Assembly (NCBI RefSeq): GCF_021497505.1
Contig: NZ_CP069349.1
Span: 335,861-399,860 of the forward strand
From: Turicibacter sp. TJ11
Lineage (GTDB): Bacteria; Bacillota_I; Bacilli_A; MOL361; Turicibacteraceae
Length of the DNA: 64,000 nt
Reading direction: 5' to 3'
Translations under genes and position numbers: made by a program
Notes under the pieces: generated by a model
Database searches by the model: none
What the model saw: the letters and a program-made list of their open reading frames with translations, nothing else
What the model was told of the DNA's origin: nothing
Shown here: in pieces, positions 35,722 to 44,775 of the stretch
How the letters are laid out: every line of letters starts with the position of its first letter
Position numbering within the stretch: position 1 is the first letter of the stretch

Positions 35722-37029
35722 TTACTCTAACTGAATCAACTGGATCGTTTTTAAACAGTGATGAAAAATTTCTTTGTAGGGATAGTGACTACAGAGTTTG
35801 AACACGATTCTTCGTGATTGTTTCACTCGTTTTGCAGCGATTTTAATGAGTTTAGTGCGTAAGGTTTCAATCTGCATCTTAGAAAACTCATGAGGTAACG
35901 TTAATCGTCTGAATCCGTTGATGAGATTGTAGGCTAACACCACGAGTTGAATTCGGTTGACATTAGTCATCCAGTATTTATGACTCACTTTATCCATTCT
36001 AAATCCATTTTTACACTCTTTGATATAGTTTTCCATCGTCCCACGTTTAGCGTATAGGCTAACAACCATCTCTGGTCTTGTTTCCATGTTCGTCACTAAA
36101 AATAAATAATCGGGAATGAGTTCACCTGCTTTTCGTCTCACTTGAACAATGACACGTCTTGGGTGATTCCAACTCTTTGCCTGATAGTCAAACTCCCCAT
36201 AGAATTGTTGAGAATATTGAAGCGAACACTCTTCGAAAAAAACATCCGTTACTTCTTTAGCTAAACGATAGAGAGTGGCATTTGCCTTTAAACGGATCAC
36301 ATAGTTTGTGTTTAACGTTTCGCATAACTTATAAAGTTCTTTATGAGCAAATCCACTATCTCCGCGAACGAGTCGATAGCTCGATGGAAACTCCTTTTGA
36401 TAGCGTGATAATAAGGGACCAATAAAAGAAACGATATTCCTTGAAGTATAGACATTCCCCGCACGAAGCTCAACTTTTAAACAGTCTCCAGTCATTCCAT
36501 CAAAAACCATGAGGGGATGAAACCCTTGGGCTTGATAATGAGCATTAAAGGCATTCCCATATTGATGACCATAGGTCTGAAAATGAGTGGAATCCACATC
36601 AAAAATAAAATGATTAGGAGCTTCGACTTGATAAAATTGCGAAAGGAGTTTTTGATTGATGAGTTCAAATTGCTTACTTGTTTCCTGCGTCAATCGATGA
36701 GTAAAACGAGATAAAGTTGGTTGAGAAGCTAACGAGGGCTTATCAAGCAAAGTTGTCAATAAAGGTTCAACTCGCAATTCATCCGCATCATCAGCGCAGT
36801 GGTAACCGGCAATCGTTTGAAAGATTTGTTGAAGACAAAGCTCATGATTCGTATGAGTTCGAATCGCTTGATCAGTTTCTAAATGAAAATGTTGTTTCAA
36901 TAGTTCTGGAAACTTCACGTGATGCATAAATTCTTGGATTAATAAAAGTCCTGCATCCGACGTTAAATCTCCACCTTTAAAATTAAATTTAATCTTTTTA
37001 TTGAAATGAAGTTGGTCTTGATGTATCAT
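35722..37029 (-). mobile_element. IS1380-type transposase, intact
   Basis: 435 residues, full length and open. DDE transposase of the IS1380 family: FNFKGGDLTSDAGLLLIQEF at the start, FIFDVDSTHFQTYGHQ with the first Asp, RLVRGDSGFA with the second, and YAKRGTMENYIKECKNGFRMDK with the Glu. Element ends were not identified; sequence on both sides is full of hairpins and no convincing terminal inverted repeat with target duplication was seen. It lies against the general gene direction, next to other mobile debris. Confidence 0.9.
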
Positions 37030-37142
37030 AAAAAAGTAATCTCTCCTTAAATATGTTTTGGTTTAGCAATTAAAACGATATCAAATGAGAGATTATTTTC
37101 ATAGCAAAATGCTTCACTTAAAAGGTGAAATAAAAAATAGAT

Positions 37143-37180
37143 AAAAAGCGTTGATTCCACTAAGGACTCAACGCTTTTTA
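37143..37180. terminator. Terminator 1 of three in the spacer
   Basis: AAAAAGCGTTGA/TCAACGCTTTTT stem. Confidence 0.75.
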
Positions 37181-37264
37181 CATTTTTATGGTGAATAATT
37201 TAGGATTTATAACCGATTGTTTAACAACTGTAAAAACAAATACAATCTTAATTGTAAAAATAAT

Positions 37265-37302
37265 AAAAAGTAGGCTAAACCATTGGTTTTACCTACTTTT
37301 TG
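37265..37302. terminator. Terminator 2 of three in the spacer
   Basis: AAAAAGTAGG/CCTACTTTTT stem. Confidence 0.75.
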
Positions 37303-37370
37303 TGTTGCAAAAACTTCTGCATTTTTAGTTGTAAAAAGCAATGTAAATTTACTTTTTCAACTCCAAAACT

Positions 37371-37401
37371 GAAAGACATGCCTTAAGGGCGTGTCTTTTT
37401 A
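37371..37401. terminator. Terminator 3, at the end of the Mrr-like gene
   Basis: AAAGACATGCC/GGGCGTGTCTTT stem with one wobble, overlapping the stop codon region. Confidence 0.75.
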
Positions 37402-38079
37402 ATTTGATGAAACACTTGTATTTAATTCTGTCGATTCTACTTGTTTCTCTCTTTCTGCCTTTTCTGCTCGCTCAATCATATCTAAAAGTTGGACAGGACC
37501 GATACATTTAACTCCTGTTTTCTTAGCCTCTTCAATAGCTTCTTTTGTGAAGCGACCCGTCGTAAATATTGCATAAGGAATAGCGTTATCTGCCAAAGCG
37601 GAGCCGACGAGTTTTTGTACGATAGGTCTTCCTACCGAATTATTTGCTCCAAATCGTTTACACTCAGAATAATACAGCTTCCCGTCAATCGTGAAAATTA
37701 CATCTTTTCCCCCATCCCCACCTTCTTGAGTAGCATAAGCACCAGAAAAGCCGTGAAGTTGTAAAATTTTAGCTACATAACGTTCAAAGGCGAAAGGATC
37801 CATTGCCCTTAATTCTTCCAATTTTAAAACATTAAATCTTCTCGTTTTTCGTGGAATGTATTCAAACTGTAAAGATCGAGTCTTAGAGCTTTTCATCATT
37901 TCGATGTCTTTTCGAGCTTGATTTCTCGCATAAGAAATCGATAAAATCAACGCTACGACTAATAAAGAACAAGCTATTCCATACACGTCCAGATTGCTCA
38001 TGATTTTATATATGGTAACGATCATTATCAAGATAGTGACTGATTTAATCCACTGAACATTCATTCTTTTAGTCTTCAT
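37399..38079 (-). CDS. Membrane-anchored Mrr-like restriction endonuclease
   Basis: 226 residues. Two membrane segments (about 11-29 and 33-50) are followed by a basic linker and an Mrr-type PD-(D/E)xK domain: MDPFAFERYVAKILQLHGF, then QEGGDGGKDVIF (Asp 126) and YYSECKRF (Glu 139, Lys 141), so the catalytic triad is intact. Mrr-like nucleases cut modified or foreign DNA. It lies between two insertion sequences, in an accessory island. A paralogue without catalytic residues is at 56380-57027. Confidence 0.85.
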   Translation of the reverse strand: MKTKRMNVQWIKSVTILIMIVTIYKIMSNLDVYGIACSLLVVALILSISYARNQARKDIEMMKSSKTRSLQFEYIPRKTRRFNVLKLEELRAMDPFAFERYVAKILQLHGFSGAYATQEGGDGGKDVIFTIDGKLYYSECKRFGANNSVGRPIVQKLVGSALADNAIPYAIFTTGRFTKEAIEEAKKTGVKCIGPVQLLDMIERAEKAEREKQVESTELNTSVSSN

Positions 38080-38184
38080 TTAATCACATCCTTGCTTTTA
38101 TTATTTGTCGTAGGTATCTTTTTTAGACAATGAATTCAAACTAAAAGAAATAATCACAAGCAAAATCTTCAAAATTTGTCTTGT

Positions 38185-38387
38185 GTGAATATAGAAAAGC
38201 ACACACTTTTTGTATTTGATAAAGATACAAATGAATTAGCATATATTCATCTAAGGTGATGGGGCAATCTGAGGTCAATTTAATTATTGATTCGGAAAAG
38301 GCTCATTCTTCGCAAACATATAAATATATAAACAGAAATGTATTTCATAGTTTTTTAATTCAAATACTTGAGGTCAAAATTCGTTAA
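38185..38387 (+). pseudogene. Remnant of an unidentified gene, frame-shifted
   Basis: Two short open pieces join with a frame change at about 38257: KHTLFVFDKDTNELAYIHLR, then MGQSEVNLIIDSEKAHSSQ onward to a stop at 38387. Both read like true coding sequence (charged/hydrophobic pattern) but there is no proper start or ribosome-binding site. The parent gene is not recognised. Confidence 0.45.
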
Positions 38388-38425
38388 AATGTATGTTAAA
38401 ATAGTAGATATTAAACATACATTTT
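38386..38425. repeat. 12-bp inverted repeat before the IS630-type ORF
   Basis: Arms 38386-38397 and 38414-38425 are perfect reverse complements with a 16-base spacer, lying 20 bases before the transposase start. Confidence 0.7.
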
Positions 38426-38446
38426 AGGATAGAAATTGGGGCAACT

Positions 38447-39479
38447 ATGAATCAGACAGAATTAAAATCAATTGAAACAGCGATGCGTGAAACATCATCG
38501 AAACAACTTTATACTCGTTATCAAGTCATCTATTTACACTTACAAGGATATAAAAATGTAGAAATCGCTAGGATAGTTCCCTTTACTGCTCAGACCATCG
38601 GAACACATGTTAGAAATTATAAAAAATATGGACTTGAGGGATTAAACCCACGCCCAAAATCAGGCTGCCCGAAGAAACTTTCACCTGAGCAAGAAGCTGA
38701 GTTAATCCATACCCTCATCCATAAAACGCCCGCTGATGTTGGGATTGAACCGTACATGACTTGGGATTGTAAGCTATTATGCATCTGGGTGAAGCAAACC
38801 TTTGGAATTTCATTCTCTAAAGGTGGAATGCGTGACATGTTGTTACGCTTAGGTTTTAGCTACACACGCCCGACTTACTCCTTAGCGAGAGCCAGTCATG
38901 AAAAACAAGAGGGATTTAAACAGGAATTTGAACAATTAAAAAATTTTGATTCGTGGGGAGATTGATCATTTATTGTTTCAAGATGAAAGTTCTATCAGAG
39001 ATTATCAATCATTAGTCAACAATTGGTTTCCTAAAGGAAAACAACGGATTATTCCTACTTACGGAAATAATAAAAGTGTCAAATTAATAGGAATCCTTGA
39101 CTATGAGACAGGTCATGTTTATGTCCAGGAGGAAGAACGTTATACAGCAGATATTTTTTTAGAATTCCTCAAAAAAGTACTCAAACAATATCCAACGGGA
39201 AAGATTGTCATGATTTTAGATAACGCAAGAATTCATCACGCTAAACTCATCCAACCTTTTTTAAACGAACACAAAAATAGATTAAGGTTAATCTTTTTAC
39301 CACCATATAGTCCAGAATTAAACTTAATTGAAGGATTATGGAAATGGTTAAAACAATCTGTGATTCATAACGTCTTTTATAGAAATATAAATGAGATTAG
39401 AAAAGCTGTTCAAGGATTTATTCAACATATCAATGAGAGACCTTCGGAAGTGATCCAGAGACTATGCGAAAAAATGTGA
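38447..39479 (+). mobile_element. IS630-type transposase in two overlapping frames
   Basis: The first frame (38447-38965, 172 residues) encodes the helix-turn-helix domain (GYKNVEIARIVPFTAQTIGTHVRNY). The second (38946-39479) encodes the DDE domain: LLFQDESSIRDY, VMILDNARIHHAK and PPYSPELNLIEGLWKWLK. The frames overlap by 20 bases and differ by +1. Just before the overlap there is a run of six A followed by four T; loss of one A would restore a single frame. It may use frameshifting or be disabled. No clear terminal repeats were found. Confidence 0.85.
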
Positions 39480-39537
39480 AAAACTTATCTGTTTCTATAA
39501 AGATTACAAAGAGGCAGTCAAGATGCATTAGCCATGA

Positions 39538-39654
39538 GGAGCTGTTTATCTAGAAGATGATGATTTAAATTTCACGCTAAGTGAACAAGTTATCTTTGAT
39601 GTGATTGCTCATACGGATGGAACCCCTTATCGTGTAGAGGGTCATTACTTTTGA
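39538..39654 (+). pseudogene. C-terminal remnant of an unidentified gene
   Basis: An open stretch without start reads AVYLEDDDLNFTLSEQVIFD and ends GTPYRVEGHYF before a stop at 39652-39654. It looks like the end of a gene cut by the IS630-type insertion or by a deletion. Whether it belongs to the same gene as the remnant at 38185-38387 cannot be told. Confidence 0.4.
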
Positions 39655-39747
39655 TGAAGAAAAGCATCAGTTTAAATGAAATAACTAATAAAAATGCAAA
39701 GAGATTGTGATTGCCCGTATGTCTTAAAAAAAATGTAGAAAAATAAG

Positions 39748-39776
39748 AGTAGCCAAAGAGCTACTTTTTACTTTTT
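39748..39776 (+). terminator. Terminator before the substrate-binding protein gene
   Basis: AGTAGC/GCTACT stem with T-run. Confidence 0.75.
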
Positions 39777-39793
39777 TAAGATAGGGTGATGAA

Positions 39794-41818
39794 ATGAAAC
39801 GTTGGTTATTGAGTTGTCTATTAGTAATGAGTCTTTTTTTAGGAATGGTTGTCAATCAAGTGAAGGCTGAAGAGGAGACGATTAAAAAACATGATTACAT
39901 CGGTTTTTATGGAATGGATCCTGAAACATTTGATTATCTTTATACGTATAAAATGATTGACTCGCAACATTTTGCTAACTTTATTGACGGATTAATTGAA
40001 CATGATAGTTATGGAAATCTCGTCGGTGCGATGGCAACTGATTGGGAAGAGCGAGAGCAGTCAACGATTTGGCGCTTTCACCTTCGACAAGGTGTCAAGT
40101 GGTATACGGATGAAGGTGAAGAATACGCAGAAGTCACGGCCCATGATTTTGTAGCTGGTCTTCAACATGCCGCTGATTTTCAGTCACAAACGCTTTATTT
40201 GGTCCAATCGGTTATTAAAAACTTAGATGAGTACATTAATGGGGAGGTTTCATTTGATGAAGTCGGGGTTAAGGCAATTGATGACTATACATTAGAATAT
40301 GAGTTAAATCAGTCCACTCCCTACTTTCCGACGATGACGACGTATTCGATTTTACTTCCTGTTAATCAAGCCTTTTTAGAATCTAAAGGTGTTGGGTGTC
40401 GGTTAGGAGAACCTGATTATTCAACGTGTCAATTTGGCGTGGCTAAGTCAGATTCAATCTTATATAATGGCGCTTATCTTTTAAAAAACTTCACGTCAAA
40501 ATCAATAATTGAATACGAAGCTAATCCGTATTACTGGGATCAAGAGTCGGTCTATATTCCTCGTGTCAAACTCATTTATTCGAAACAAGCTGATCCTACG
40601 ACGTTATTTTTAGCGTTTGATCGAGGAGAAATTATTTCTGCTCCTTTAGATGTGAATAATCCGCCCCTTATTAAAATCGCAAAACAAAAATATGGAGATT
40701 CCATCTTTGTAACGGATACAAACGGATCGCTTTCCTTCGCGACATTTATTTTTAATCGAAAGCTTTATCATTCTCCAATCAACGAGGATCAAGATGTTTC
40801 ACCTAAAAACAATCAACAGAGAAAAGATACAAAAGCAGCGATTTTAAATCCTGAATTTCGTCGTGCGATTATGCGAGCGATTGATACCGAGTCAATTAAT
40901 ATGCAGGTGGTGGGTGAGGAGTTAAAATCTATTTCTTTACGAAATACATTGACGCAACCAACATTTGTTCAAACGAGTGAAGGGAATAGTTATGCAAATT
41001 TAGTGAGCTCGGCACTTCAACAGTTAAATCCAACCTTATATTCTAAGGACTTAAATCTTGAAGATGGTCATATGGCATTTTTTAATCCTGAACTGGCAAG
41101 AGAACAACTGAAAATGGCTAAAGATACATTGAGTGCACAAGGTGTTCAGTTTCCCATTTATTTAGATGTCATTGTCAATGGAGAAAGTGAAAGTAGCTTT
41201 CGAAGTGCACAAGCTTTAAAGGGAAGTATTGAGCAACATTTAGAAGGGGAAGTCTTAGTTAATTTGATTGTGAGTTCTCGTGAAAATATGATGGCTTCAA
41301 AAACGGCTGACTTAATGAATACAGATCTTGTTTTTTCAGTTGGATGGTCTCCTGATTATGGTGATCCTAAAAGTTACTTAGATATTTTAGATCCTGATCA
41401 AGGCGATTTACTCAAAAGCTTCGGATTAAATCGAGGAGTTGTTCAAAGTGAGGAAGAAAAACAGTTAAAACAAGAAATTGGACTGTATACTTATCAAGAA
41501 CTAAAAGAGCAGGCTAACCTAGAAGTAAGCAATATGGATAAGCGCTATCAACTTTATGCTAATGCCGAGGCTTATGCGCTAGACCAAGCGTATTTTATTC
41601 CGCTTTATGCATCAGGTGGAAGTTATGCCATCTCAAGAATTATTCCGTATACAAAGTCTTATAGTCCCTATGGGTTATCACCGATGAAATTTAAGCGAAT
41701 GCAGTTAAGTGATAAGATTGTGACGATGAAGCAGCGGGATCAACAATATGAAAAATGGCTCTTTGTTCGAGAACAACAGTTAAAGTTAAAATCAAAAGGT
41801 CACACTGTTGAAAATTAA
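39794..41818 (+). CDS. Peptide-type ABC transporter substrate-binding protein (family 5)
   Basis: 674 residues, about 120 longer than typical OppA. Signal peptide (about 1-25, ending NQVKA) without a lipobox Cys. SBP family 5 pattern: YGMDPETFDYLYTYKMID, FIDGLIEHDSYGNLVGAMATDWE, WRFHLRQGVKWYTDEG, VTAHDFVAGLQ and, later, DLVFSVGWSPDYGDPKSYLDI. It would bind oligopeptides outside the cell. No permease or ATPase genes adjoin it, so it is an orphan that must serve a distant transporter. Confidence 0.88.
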   Translation: MKRWLLSCLLVMSLFLGMVVNQVKAEEETIKKHDYIGFYGMDPETFDYLYTYKMIDSQHFANFIDGLIEHDSYGNLVGAMATDWEEREQSTIWRFHLRQGVKWYTDEGEEYAEVTAHDFVAGLQHAADFQSQTLYLVQSVIKNLDEYINGEVSFDEVGVKAIDDYTLEYELNQSTPYFPTMTTYSILLPVNQAFLESKGVGCRLGEPDYSTCQFGVAKSDSILYNGAYLLKNFTSKSIIEYEANPYYWDQESVYIPRVKLIYSKQADPTTLFLAFDRGEIISAPLDVNNPPLIKIAKQKYGDSIFVTDTNGSLSFATFIFNRKLYHSPINEDQDVSPKNNQQRKDTKAAILNPEFRRAIMRAIDTESINMQVVGEELKSISLRNTLTQPTFVQTSEGNSYANLVSSALQQLNPTLYSKDLNLEDGHMAFFNPELAREQLKMAKDTLSAQGVQFPIYLDVIVNGESESSFRSAQALKGSIEQHLEGEVLVNLIVSSRENMMASKTADLMNTDLVFSVGWSPDYGDPKSYLDILDPDQGDLLKSFGLNRGVVQSEEEKQLKQEIGLYTYQELKEQANLEVSNMDKRYQLYANAEAYALDQAYFIPLYASGGSYAISRIIPYTKSYSPYGLSPMKFKRMQLSDKIVTMKQRDQQYEKWLFVREQQLKLKSKGHTVEN

Positions 41819-41893
41819 CAGATGAAAAATATGAAAATTTTCTTTTCATTAATTCAAATGTTAGATATAATCGAAGAAGAAAAATTTCAATCG

Positions 41894-41912
41894 ACATGAA
41901 TCTTGTTCATGT
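41894..41912 (+). promoter_or_regulatory. Hairpin in the leader of the ABC-F gene
   Basis: ACATGAA/TTCATGT, 7 bp with a five-base loop, directly before the AAAGGAGAG site. Confidence 0.4.
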
Positions 41913-41930
41913 TTGAAAGGAGAGCCATTA

Positions 41931-43487
41931 ATGAGTGTTTTAAACGTAACCAACTTAAGTCATGGGTTTGGGGATCGTGCGATTTTTGAAAATGTATCGT
42001 TCCGTTTATTAAAAGGAGAACATGTTGGGTTAATCGGAGCCAATGGTGAAGGAAAGTCAACATTTATGAATATTATCACGGGTAAATTAGTACCAGATGA
42101 AGGAAAAGTTGAATGGTCAAGAAATGTTCGTGTGGGTTATTTAGATCAGCACGTTTCATTACAAGAAGGAATGACAATCCGTGACGTTTTAAAAACAGCG
42201 TTTCAATATTTATTTGATATGGAAGCTAAAATCAATGATTTATATATGAAAATGGCAGAAGTTGATCCGGAGGAAATGGACGCTTTATTAGAAGAAGTAG
42301 GTGTTCTTCAAGATATCTTATCAAATAATGATTTTTACGTGATTGATGCAAAAGTTGAAGAGGTAGCGAAAGGATTAGGGCTACAAGAAATTGGACTTGA
42401 TCGTGATGTGACTGAATTAAGTGGTGGACAACGTTCAAAAGTTTTATTAGCGAAACTATTACTTGAAAAACCAGATATTTTATTACTTGATGAGCCAACC
42501 AACCATTTAGATGAAGCTCATATTACATGGCTAACACGTTACTTACAAGAATACGAAAATGCTTTTATCTTGATTTCACATGATATTCCATTCTTAAATA
42601 GTGTTATTAACTTAATTTATCACATGGCGAATCAAGAGTTAAATCGTTATGTAGGTGACTACGATAACTTTGTTCGTATTTACGAAGCGAAGAAAGCTCA
42701 ATTAGAGTCAGCTTATAAAAAACAACAACAAGAAATTGCTGATTTAAAAGATTTCGTTGCACGTAATAAAGCGCGTGTGTCAACGCGTAATATGGCGATG
42801 TCACGTCAAAAGAAATTAGATAAAATGGAAATTATCGAGTTAGCTGCTGAGCGTCCAAAACCAGAATTTAATTTTAAAACAGCGCGTACGTCAGGTCGCT
42901 ACATTTTTGAAACAAAAGATTTAGTGATCGGGTACAACGAACCATTATCAGCGCCACTTAACTTAACAATGGAGCGTGGACAAAAAATAGCGATTTGTGG
43001 AGCGAACGGAATCGGAAAAACAACGTTATTACGTAGTATCTTAGGTGAAATTCCTGCAATTTCAGGAAGTGTTGAATTAGGTGAACATTTACATATCGGA
43101 TACTTTGAGCAAGAAATCAAAGGTGGAAAAGATAAAACATGTTTACAAGAATTTTGGGATGAGTTCCCTCACTTAACACAAGGAGAAGCACGTGCGGCTT
43201 TAGCGAAATGTGGATTAACGACAAAACATATCGAAAGTAAAGTCATGGTTTTAAGTGGAGGAGAGCAAGCCAAAGTTCGTCTAGCTAAATTAATTAATCG
43301 TGAAACAAATGTCTTAATTCTCGATGAGCCAACCAACCACTTAGATGTAGACGCTAAAGAAGAATTAAAACGTGCTTTAAAAGAATATAAAGGAAGTGTT
43401 TTACTAATTTCCCATGAGCCTGAATTCTATCGTGATGTTGTCACGGATATTTGGGATGGAGAAAAGTGGACGACACGCTTAGTTTAA
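41931..43487 (+). CDS. ABC-F family ATPase (YkpA/YbiT type)
   Basis: 518 residues with two ABC domains and no membrane segments: Walker A GANGEGKST and GANGIGKTT, signatures LSGGQRSKVLLA and LSGGEQAKVRLA, Walker B ILLLDEPTNHLD twice, and a charged linker (about 240-310) between them. ABC-F proteins act on the ribosome. Length and N-terminus suggest the YkpA/YbiT housekeeping group and not a drug-resistance branch. AAAGGAGAG selects ATG 41931. Confidence 0.92.
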   Translation: MSVLNVTNLSHGFGDRAIFENVSFRLLKGEHVGLIGANGEGKSTFMNIITGKLVPDEGKVEWSRNVRVGYLDQHVSLQEGMTIRDVLKTAFQYLFDMEAKINDLYMKMAEVDPEEMDALLEEVGVLQDILSNNDFYVIDAKVEEVAKGLGLQEIGLDRDVTELSGGQRSKVLLAKLLLEKPDILLLDEPTNHLDEAHITWLTRYLQEYENAFILISHDIPFLNSVINLIYHMANQELNRYVGDYDNFVRIYEAKKAQLESAYKKQQQEIADLKDFVARNKARVSTRNMAMSRQKKLDKMEIIELAAERPKPEFNFKTARTSGRYIFETKDLVIGYNEPLSAPLNLTMERGQKIAICGANGIGKTTLLRSILGEIPAISGSVELGEHLHIGYFEQEIKGGKDKTCLQEFWDEFPHLTQGEARAALAKCGLTTKHIESKVMVLSGGEQAKVRLAKLINRETNVLILDEPTNHLDVDAKEELKRALKEYKGSVLLISHEPEFYRDVVTDIWDGEKWTTRLV

Positions 43488-43495
43488 TTAAAAGA

Positions 43496-43520
43496 GATAG
43501 CCATTGGCTATCTTTTTTTA
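43496..43520 (+). terminator. Terminator after the ABC-F gene
   Basis: GATAGCC/GGCTATC, loop ATT, T-run of seven. Confidence 0.88.
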
Positions 43521-43686
43521 GTGATAAATAGGAATCAAATCATTCATGCGATGAAGTGATGAGTTAAAGTCATCAGGGTAATTTTCATTTAAACTGAGGA
43601 GATCAGTTCATTAAAAAGAGAAGTTCATTATTCATCTTTTCTGTGCCGTAAGTTCTGACAGTAGCCTAGTCAAATTAAGGAAAATG

Positions 43687-43695
43687 TGATATAAT
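43687..43695 (+). promoter_or_regulatory. Extended -10 promoter of the nucleotidyltransferase-like gene
   Basis: TGATATAAT with -10 at 43690-43695. Confidence 0.62.
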
Positions 43696-43736
43696 GTCAA
43701 ATATTGACATAAGTTGGTGTTCTGGAGGGGAAAGAG

Positions 43737-44585
43737 ATGAGACAGGGAGATTTATGTTTTGTAAATCAATTACATCTAGAGTTAGAACGCGAAGATATGA
43801 TAAAAGTCATTAAACAAGAACTTAAACAACAATCACATATGATGGCTATCTTTTACACGGATCACTACTGTAATGATCTAAATCTTCACCTAAATATTGT
43901 GGTTCAACCGATTTTTTATCAGGAGATGATTAAGCACAAACGAGCGTTAGCATCAAAGTTTGGCAAGGTCCTCTTTTTTGAAGAAAATCGACAACAACCC
44001 AATAGCATGACGGTTCATTATGAAAATTTATTAAAAGTATTTATCACTTTTCATCATCCGAAGTTTTTGCAACCATCACTAGATTTTAAGAAGGTCACGA
44101 TTGTAAAAGATACCTATGGATTAATGGCATATATCAATAAGGAATCGGAAAAAATGAAAGATAACTTTAGTTTTGAAGACTTAGAGGATTGGCGAACGAA
44201 GTTTTTCTCAACGTACTATGAATTTTATCGAAGTTTACAAAGTCATGAAGCTTATCAAGTCGATCACTGTTTAGATGTCATGCGTTGGCTAGTGGCGATG
44301 ATGTGGATGATTCAAAATGGAAATAAACCAAACCATTATCTTGATTGGGCACATCTTGAGGGGAATGATTCGTTATTAAGTGTCACTCAACAAGAAAAAC
44401 TTAAACAGTGGGAGCATCATACATCAGATAAAAACGTTGAAGAAATTGTAGACTTAATTGTTGAAGAGTTTACTTCATTACATGAAAATCTTTGCATGAA
44501 GTTACAGCTAGCGGAGGAACAAAATTATGTTTATCGTGTGTTAGCTCGTGCGAAGCAGTTTGGAGTCACTCAAGCCGTTAGTTAA
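43737..44585 (+). CDS. Degenerate nucleotidyltransferase-like protein
   Basis: 282 residues. The C-terminal half resembles the helical domain of aminoglycoside adenylyltransferase-like proteins (VDHCLDVMRWLVAMMWMIQNG, then HYLDWAHLEG). The N-terminal catalytic motif expected as GS followed by DxD is not present: the matching segment reads FYTDHYCNDLNLHLNIVV. If the homology is right the protein is probably inactive as a transferase. GGAGGGG precedes the ATG. I would not call it a resistance gene. Confidence 0.45.
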   Translation: MRQGDLCFVNQLHLELEREDMIKVIKQELKQQSHMMAIFYTDHYCNDLNLHLNIVVQPIFYQEMIKHKRALASKFGKVLFFEENRQQPNSMTVHYENLLKVFITFHHPKFLQPSLDFKKVTIVKDTYGLMAYINKESEKMKDNFSFEDLEDWRTKFFSTYYEFYRSLQSHEAYQVDHCLDVMRWLVAMMWMIQNGNKPNHYLDWAHLEGNDSLLSVTQQEKLKQWEHHTSDKNVEEIVDLIVEEFTSLHENLCMKLQLAEEQNYVYRVLARAKQFGVTQAVS

Positions 44586-44588
44586 TGA

Positions 44589-44632
44589 GACGCCTCACAG
44601 GAAGAAAGTTTCCTATGAGGCGCTTTTTTTAT
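44589..44632 (+). terminator. Terminator after the nucleotidyltransferase-like gene
   Basis: CGCCTCA and AGGA pair with TCCT and TGAGGCG; T-run of seven. Confidence 0.85.
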
Positions 44633-44775
44633 ATTGAAATGATTGGAAGAATTATCATCTATCTAGAATAAAAAATTTCTTTTATAATGAGGTAACAGAC
44701 TGACGAACTTCGTCTTTATTATTGGCAAAAGAATGGCTATATTCAATTTTATGACATAGGAAATGGGGTGAAAGG

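Larger units (their letters stand above)
37030..37398. other. Terminator-rich spacer right of the transposase
   Basis: About 370 bases holding three stacked hairpin terminators and no ORF I can support. The right end of the IS1380-type element should lie here. Confidence 0.5.
38080..38446. other. Spacer with gene debris left of the IS630-type element
   Basis: About 370 bases. It includes the remnant at 38185-38387 and a 12-bp inverted repeat (38386-38397 with 38414-38425, AAAATGTATGTT type) that may belong to the end or promoter of the IS630-type element. Confidence 0.5.

Noticed and set aside
36517-36929. Two open frames antisense to the transposase
   Set aside because: No ribosome-binding site; explained as shadows of the transposase gene.
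35583-37204. CCTAAA and TTTAGG as possible ends of the IS1380-type element
   Set aside because: Only six bases match and the flanking bases do not form a target duplication.
43737-44585. Aminoglycoside resistance gene
   Set aside because: The catalytic motif of adenylyltransferases is missing.
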